A DNA stretch of 64,000 nucleotides from Chlorocebus sabaeus (lineage: Eukaryota; Chordata; Mammalia; Primates; Cercopithecidae), in NCBI RefSeq assembly GCF_047675955.1, contig NC_132925.1, positions 74,157,622-74,221,621 on the forward strand, in the 5' to 3' direction. Numbering within the stretch: the stretch's first letter is position 1; the number at the start of each line of letters is the position of its first letter. Shown here one piece after another: positions 58,640 to 64,000 of this stretch. A model generated the notes under the pieces. The model saw only the letters and a list, made by a program, of their open reading frames with translations, did not search any database and was not told the DNA's origin. Position numbers and translations under genes: made by a program.

Positions 58640-59760
58640 AGGTTCCAGTTGTGTACACTTTTTTTCAAAAGATATTTATCAAACATCTACTATGTTCCTG
58701 GCACTTTTCTAAGTGTCAGGGATATAGTCAGGATTGGAAGGAAGATTGTTATTCTCAAGGAGTTTAAGATTGTAACTGGAGGTGAGTAAGGGAGAGATAG
58801 ATAAAGACTACAGAATATTAGTGAGTGAGTTATATGGTATGTCTGAAAATGATAATGCCTATGAGTGGAAAAGGAAAAGTAGAGCAAGGTAAGAGGTATT
58901 GGGAATGCTGATGGGAGATGAATGGCAGGTTTCAGTAGGGCTTAATTAGGAATGTGATGTTTGTGCAAGAGATATAGTGGAGAGTGTTAACTTTACAAAT
59001 GGCAGGGGAGGAGGGATTCCAGGTAAAGGGAACAGCCAGTGCCAGGTCACTAAGGGAGCACCATGCCTAAATTGTATGAATAGCAGCAGGGGGGTGGGGG
59101 CAGTGTGGCTGGGACAAAGTGAGCAGAGGAAGAGAAAGTACTAGAAGATGAAGTTAAAGCAGTAGTAGGGAATTGGGTCATGTGGCAACTTCAGCACGTA
59201 CAATATAGGTTTTTGAGAGAGAACTTCTGTGGCCTGATTTGCTTCTTTTTTTTTTTTTTAACTAATTTTTCTTTTCCTTTTTACTAGACAGTAAAATTCT
59301 CTTATTCGTGTACATTTCTGTGAACTTTAGCAAAGGCTCACATTCAAGTCATATAGTCACTCCATCATTTCAGAAAAGTCCCTTGTGCTGCCTCCTTTTT
59401 GACTCAACATTTCAAAGAATGATTCTGGATGCTCTTAGGACATAGAGTGTGCCTCTCAGACTGTTGGGAGTCAAGCTTGGATGCAGAAGACTGGTTATGA
59501 GGCTTGTGCAGCTATCAAGGTGAGCAGTGATGGGAGCTGGCACAGGGTGTGTAGATATTTTTGATGGGAGGTGTGAGAGGAAGGCAGGAGAAAAGGATGA
59601 TATTAATATCATGACTCTCGCCCCAAGCCCAGAGGAAGGCTGGAATCATCATTTACTCAGATGGGGCAGATTGCAGGTGGAGCCAATTTGAAGGGGAAGA
59701 TTATTGTTTAACTCTGGATATTTTTAATCTAAATATCTATTAGATATGCAGGCAGAAATA
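58640..59760 (-). repeat. Long L2 copy (antisense), interrupted by L1M fragment
   Basis: Starts AAACATCTACTATGTTCCTGG and contains GGAACAGCCAGTGCCAGG, GTGTGGCTGGGACAAAGTG and, after the interruption, further antisense L2-like material to about 59760. The insert at about 59245-59415 begins with a T run. Confidence 0.7.
59245..59415 (-). repeat. L1M fragment (antisense) within L2
   Basis: A T13 run, then TTCTTATTCGTGTACATTTC and TAGTCACTCCATCATTTCAG, resembling an antisense L1M 3' portion. Confidence 0.5.
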
Positions 59761-60330
59761 CCACCAGGAAAGTCAGCTGAGTTGAAATGCACACATTAAT
59801 GCGTGGAAACTGGTGTGCACACTGTAAGAGAAACAACCGACCAAAAAAATTGTGATTCTTATAGAAGCCACTTGTCAATCTTTAGCATTCAGAGGTGCTT
59901 GAGCAATCTGATAGCCCAAGATTGGTATCTGCCACATATTTTTTTTTTAATTGTCCTTTACTTCTTTATTCATGCTTTGGTAGAAAGATATATTTACTTT
60001 CTGTGCAGAAAATACCACAAAGTTCAATACAATTGTAATTGTCCTGGTGTTTGCGTGACTTGTTAATTGAAAAAATAACCTTTGTTAGGAGTAAGGAAGA
60101 ACTGGTTCACAGGATTCTTTTTATTCTACAAAAGTTGTTTGACTCCGGGAAGAACTTTTGGTGTTTGACTTTGGGTCACTGTGTATCGATTTGCTCATTT
60201 CTGATGTCTGTAGCTATCAGTGCACTTGAATTGAAGAAGAGAGAACTGAGAGAAGGTAAAATTAAAAGCAAGATGTGAGATTACTTGGCCAAAAAGAAAA
60301 GGAGAAAAAAGAAAAGACAAACCAAATGGG
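59761..60330. other. MAGI1: Intron, nothing recognised
   Basis: Unique-looking AT-rich intron. Confidence 0.45.
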
Positions 60331-60510
60331 ATACAAAATTCTTTATATAGTCTAATGTCAAATTATGAAAACTTGTATGTACATGTACGGAATACATTCT
60401 GGAAAGTGCTAACAGTTGCTATCTCTGTGTTGCTAATTGATGGGAGAGTTTCCTTCATTTTAAATGTTTTTTCTATGCTTTCAGGACTTTCTCAATGAAC
60501 AGATATATTT
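60330..60510 (+). repeat. Possible L1M 3' end (sense)
   Basis: TTATATAGTCTAATGTCAAA and TTGATGGGAGAGTTTCCTTC resemble an old L1 3' end; weak. Confidence 0.35.
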
Positions 60511-60514
60511 TTCT

Positions 60515-60650
60515 TTTTAAAACTTATTCAGGAACTGTTTATTTTATATTGAGTTAGGACCTGGACTAGGGATAGACCAGTGAATGAAGCAGAAAAAGTC
60601 TTTGCCCTCAGGGAGCTAATAGTCTTATAAGATCATGTGAAGTTTTTAGA
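60515..60650 (-). repeat. L2 3' end fragment (antisense)
   Basis: TTGCCCTCAGGGAGCTAATAG and GGGATAGACCAGTGAATG. Confidence 0.7.
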
Positions 60651-60760
60651 CTTTTTTAATCAGAAAAAAGGATACATTAATTAATGAAAAATGAGTGCCA
60701 GCGAGCTTGTCTAGTTTCATTGGCTTTTTTAATGTCCCGATGATACTGAGCGAGTTCTTT

Positions 60761-61061
60761 TTCTTTTTTTTTTTTGAGATGGAGTTTCGCTCTTGTTGCC
60801 CAGGCTAGAGTGCAATGGCGCGATCTTGGCCCACTGCAACCACCACCTCCCAGTTTCAGGTGATTCTGCTGCCTCAGCCTGTCGAGTAGCTGGGATTATA
60901 GGTGCCCGCCACCATGCTCAGCTACTTTTTCGTATTTTTAGTAGAGATGGGGTTTCACTATGTTGGCCAGACTGGTCTTGAACTGCCGACCTCAGGTGAT
61001 CTACCTGCCTTGGCCTCCCAAAGTGCTGAGATTACAGGCATGAACCACTGTGCCCGGCCAG
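60761..61061 (-). mobile_element. AluS-like element (antisense)
   Basis: Poly(T), GAGATGGAGTTTCGCTCTTG start and GTGCCCGGCC end. Near-perfect target duplication TGAGCGAGTTCTTT (60747-60760) / TGAGCAAGTTCTTT (61062-61075). Confidence 0.94.
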
Positions 61062-61359
61062 TGAGCAAGTTCTTTATGGATCATTCTCCATTCATGTTTA
61101 TCCCTGTTACAGTTGTCTCAGAGGTTCTAAGAACAGACATTTGTAACTGTGGGGACTCCTGGCTGCATTTTGGAAGTCACTTGTGTACTGTGGTGTATCT
61201 GGTAGTAATAGGGCATGGGGAGTCACTTGACTTAACCACAGAAAGGAACTGTATAAGGCCCAAGTATGTGGCAGTCCTGCAATCAAATGGTCCCACCACA
61301 GAGCAGCAGAAAATATCCTAGATTTTTGGCAGAAGCTCGGGTAGGTGGTCACACCTGCT

Positions 61360-61475
61360 GCCATCATGACCTAGGTAAGACAAGTCACCTGGTCTTGCTA
61401 AGCCTCTGTTACCTTATTTGGAAAATACTTGGGATGAGCTAGTAGAATCTGAGATGTTCTGACTCCAGGATTTGC
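61360..61475 (+). repeat. MIR fragment (sense)
   Basis: TAAGACAAGTCACCTGGTC, TTGCTAAGCCTCTGTTACC and TCTGACTCCAGG-like end. Confidence 0.5.
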
Positions 61476-61660
61476 ACAGTGGTGAGACTGGACAATGTGA
61501 TTCTGACTTCAAGGACGTTTGCCTGATGGATATGTGTATGAACGTAATTATCCAATCTTCTTTCTGCTTTGAGAGGCTCAGTGCCAAGGCAATATTTTGT
61601 ATTAGTGACTCTCCCACCCCCCCAAAAAAATGCCTCTGATTTAGGAGAGCTTGCAGGGAA

Positions 61661-61728
61661 TCTTCTCTTCTCTTCTCTTCTCTTCTCTTCTCTTCTCTTC
61701 TCTTCTCTTCTCTTCTCTTCTCTTCTCT
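61661..61728 (+). repeat. (TTCTC)n pentanucleotide microsatellite
   Basis: About 13 perfect TCTTC/TTCTC units, directly continuous with the antisense Alu that follows. On the opposite strand it is (GAGAA)n, an expanded Alu poly(A) tail. Confidence 0.97.
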
Positions 61729-61730
61729 CT

Positions 61731-61985
61731 CAGAGACAGAGTGTTACTCTGTCACCCAGGCTGGATTGCAGTGGCACGATCACGAGTGATTCTTGTGCCT
61801 CAGCCTCCCAAGTAGCTGGGGGTACAGGGATGTGCCACCAAGTCCCGCTAATTTCTTGTGTTTTTAGTAGAGATGGGGTTTCACCATATTGGCCAGGCTG
61901 GTCTTGAACTCCTGACCTTGAGTGATCCACACACTTTGGCATCCCAAAGTGTTAGGATTATAGGCGTGAGCCACAGCACCTGGCC
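61731..61985 (-). mobile_element. AluS-like element (antisense), 3' tail expanded
   Basis: CAGAGACAGAGTGTTACTCTG start and AGCACCTGGCC end. A short deletion occurs after GCACGATCAC. Its tail is the (TTCTC)n tract. Confidence 0.92.
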
Positions 61986-63610
61986 TGAATATCTGTTCTC
62001 ATTAGATTTGGACCCATGAAGATTTCATTTTCCCCCATAACTGTCTCTCCTTGTAGGGTTAAATATGTTTACTGGAGTTGGCATCCAGCTCTTATATTTG
62101 TTGGTGATTGGCTAGATGCCACAAGTGGGAACAAAGAAGAACAGGAGAGGACAGTTTATACTTCAAGATTTGGAACCTGCAAAAAATGTTTTTCTGATAT
62201 CTTCTCTCTACTGGATCTCATAACTGGTTGATTTTTCACCCTCCTCTTTTATTTCCCTTTCTTCTTGTGTGCAAATGTTGGTAGGGTGATTTCTTTCTAA
62301 TTTTATCAAATACAGTATGTCCAGAAACAAAACAGAACCATGTTTCTGTGTGTGATTCCTGGCAGAAATGGTGCGATTTCATCTCAGGATAAAACTGTGA
62401 ATTTATGGGAAGCAACATGGTATGGGTGCTTAGGGAAAGCAAAAGGAATACATAGCCTGGCTGCCAGAGTCGCCTTTGTCTTGGCGACTGGAGGAAATCA
62501 CTAGTGATTTGTGGGAGCTGAGGCTCCTGAGGATGGAGGCAGAACCCGTCAGTCGCTCAACAAGCAGGCATGCTGGGTAGAAAGCCAAGGGGCGGGCAGC
62601 GTTGCATTTCCAGTAGAATCACATTATTTATTCATTCAAGTTACACAAGTCATGTGTGTGAGAGTGTGTGAGAGAGAGAAAGAGAGACAGAGACAGAGAG
62701 AGCACAAACAGGAGTGAATAAAGACAAATAAAATAATGTGGTTGATTCCGCCTGCCTTGGAGTCTGTGCCTGAGCCAGGGTGAGATGAGAGACGTGGTTC
62801 CACTGTTCTCGGGTCCCAGGAGCCTCCCATAGCATCAGCACCCCGCCGAACCAAGTGTGAGTCTGCTGTGTAAAGACACGTTTTGTATACAGCCTGGCTC
62901 CTTACGTGTAAGCCATCTCCTTCATCTAGGGCTCACTTGGAGAAAAGTAGCACTGTTCCAATACTAAAGGCAAACCGGTGCTGTTGAATTTAGTGAGAGT
63001 AGAGTATTATATTTTGTAGATAGTTAAGTAAGGGATTCTTCAAGGACTATTTTGACAGCTGTGCAGGGCCAGGTTTGGGGTGACACGAGAGAGGCACTCA
63101 CTTCTGGCACAGAATTGAAGGGAGTGCTAGAAACCTCAGTAATCAGGATAAATAATATTTTAGTGCAATATGTTTTAATCAAAATTATTTTACGTGAAGA
63201 CAGGAGCCGTGTTTGATTTTTCATTTTGCCTCAGGCTTTGATATGGCTCAGTCCTGCACTGTTACTAATTTTGCCTTTATTTAAAACTGATGTTTTGTTC
63301 ATCATGGATTCTTTGCATTATTTTTATTTTAAAAAACATTGCATGAAATATTATTTCTCTCATATGTGGAGTTTTTTTTGGTGTATCCTTTAAATTTACA
63401 TTCCAGGATTATGATTCATTTGTTTCACTCTAGTCCAGCTTTGCCTGTGATATTTGCCTTGACTTCTAACTATAGAAACCCTGAGTAAAATATAGCTCCA
63501 AGGGACAAAAAGAGCATCTAGGGTGACTGTCTTCAAGTAGCTGAGTCATTATAGAGTATTAATTGTGTATGTGGATCGAATTTAATGTGCCGTGATATGT
63601 GAAAGACTAC
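61986..63610. other. MAGI1: Intron; (GT/GA) tract, otherwise unrecognised
   Basis: A purine-rich GTGTGAGAGAGA...GACAGAGA tract lies at about 62654-62702. Two short perfect hairpins lie at 62468-62489 and 62495-62510. GC is locally higher at 62460-62860. No exon signal was recognised. Confidence 0.45.
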
Positions 63611-63614
63611 TTAC

Positions 63615-63735
63615 ATATTTACTTACAGCTATTTATTGAACACTTACTCTGTGTCTGGCACTATTGTAGGTACTAGGGTTATACAAACTAGACAAAATGT
63701 CTGAATTTGTGGAGTTTACATTCCAGGGGTAACCA
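63615..63735 (-). repeat. L2 3' end fragment (antisense)
   Basis: TTTATTGAACACTTACTCTGTG, CTGGCACTATTGTAGGTAC and GAGTTTACATTCCAGGGG. Confidence 0.75.
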
Positions 63736-63739
63736 TACG

Positions 63740-63840
63740 TCATCTCTAGTCCTGAAGACAACTCTGCAATATAAGTATCAATTTACAGGTAAGAAAAGTG
63801 AAGCTCAGAGAATAATCCTGGCGGCAGATACCTAAATGTG
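63740..63840 (-). repeat. MIR fragment (antisense)
   Basis: ATTTACAGGTAAGAAAAGTG and AAGCTCAGAGAATAATCC in antisense MIR order. Confidence 0.6.
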
Positions 63841-64000
63841 GTATTGTTTAGCACGGAATCTAGTATTGAAAGGATTCAGAAAGAGTCAAGTTTATTATGA
63901 CCTGAGCTTGGTCAATAGGAGGCTTCCTGGAATGTACGAGTTCTGAATTGGCTCTTATAGGAAACCATTACTTAAATGCAAGACAAAATGCAGGTAGCAA

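Overview
The window looks like primate, probably human, nuclear DNA. It is AT-rich, most of it is intron-like, and it is full of primate-specific Alu elements, including at least two young AluY-type copies. These are mixed with older mammalian repeats: MIR, L2, L1M, MER5A/MER20-like hAT fossils, Tigger-like MITEs and MaLR/ERV-type LTRs. No bacterial, organellar or free viral sequence is evident.

One protein-coding exon can be supported, at 19014-19130 on the + strand. It is a 117-nt, phase 1-1 exon with a consensus acceptor and a strong GTAAGT donor. It encodes [19 protein letters not shown]... through ...[11 protein letters not shown], which I recognise as the start of the guanylate-kinase-like region of MAGI1 (membrane-associated guanylate kinase, WW and PDZ containing 1), probably coding exon 2. 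MAGI2 and MAGI3 differ at several of these residues. The window is therefore written in the MAGI1 sense direction, with the end of a long upstream intron before the exon and about 45 kb of the next intron after it. I saw no further MAGI1 exon.

Layout. 1-19013: upstream intron with Alus, MIRs, L2, L1M blocks, a long pyrimidine (TTTC/TC) microsatellite at 3.65-3.94 kb and a (TG)n at 4.75 kb. 19014-19130: exon, followed 37 nt later by a (GT)n tract. 19131-29300: downstream intron with few Alus. 29337-29996: an AT-rich, multiply palindromic segment in which the adjoining MIR-derived flank recurs once inverted and once more, partially. 30.1-34.6 kb: several Alus, ending in a nested and inverted Alu cluster. 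34.6-52.9 kb: no recognisable Alu, and in its middle (about 42.43-43.72 kb) a GC-rich, CpG-enriched segment with a TATA box, GC boxes and G-quadruplex motifs, the best candidate for an intragenic promoter or enhancer. 52.9-64 kb: ordinary repeat-rich intron with Alu, L1M, L2, MIR and a (TTCTC)n tract.

The most interesting signals are the 29.4-30.0 kb palindromic rearrangement, the GC-rich TATA-containing element at 42.4-43.7 kb, and the UG-repeat beside the exon's 5' splice site. I did not see a novel protein-coding system. Repeat names were assigned by eye from remembered consensus patterns; boundaries are approximate unless target-site duplications are quoted.
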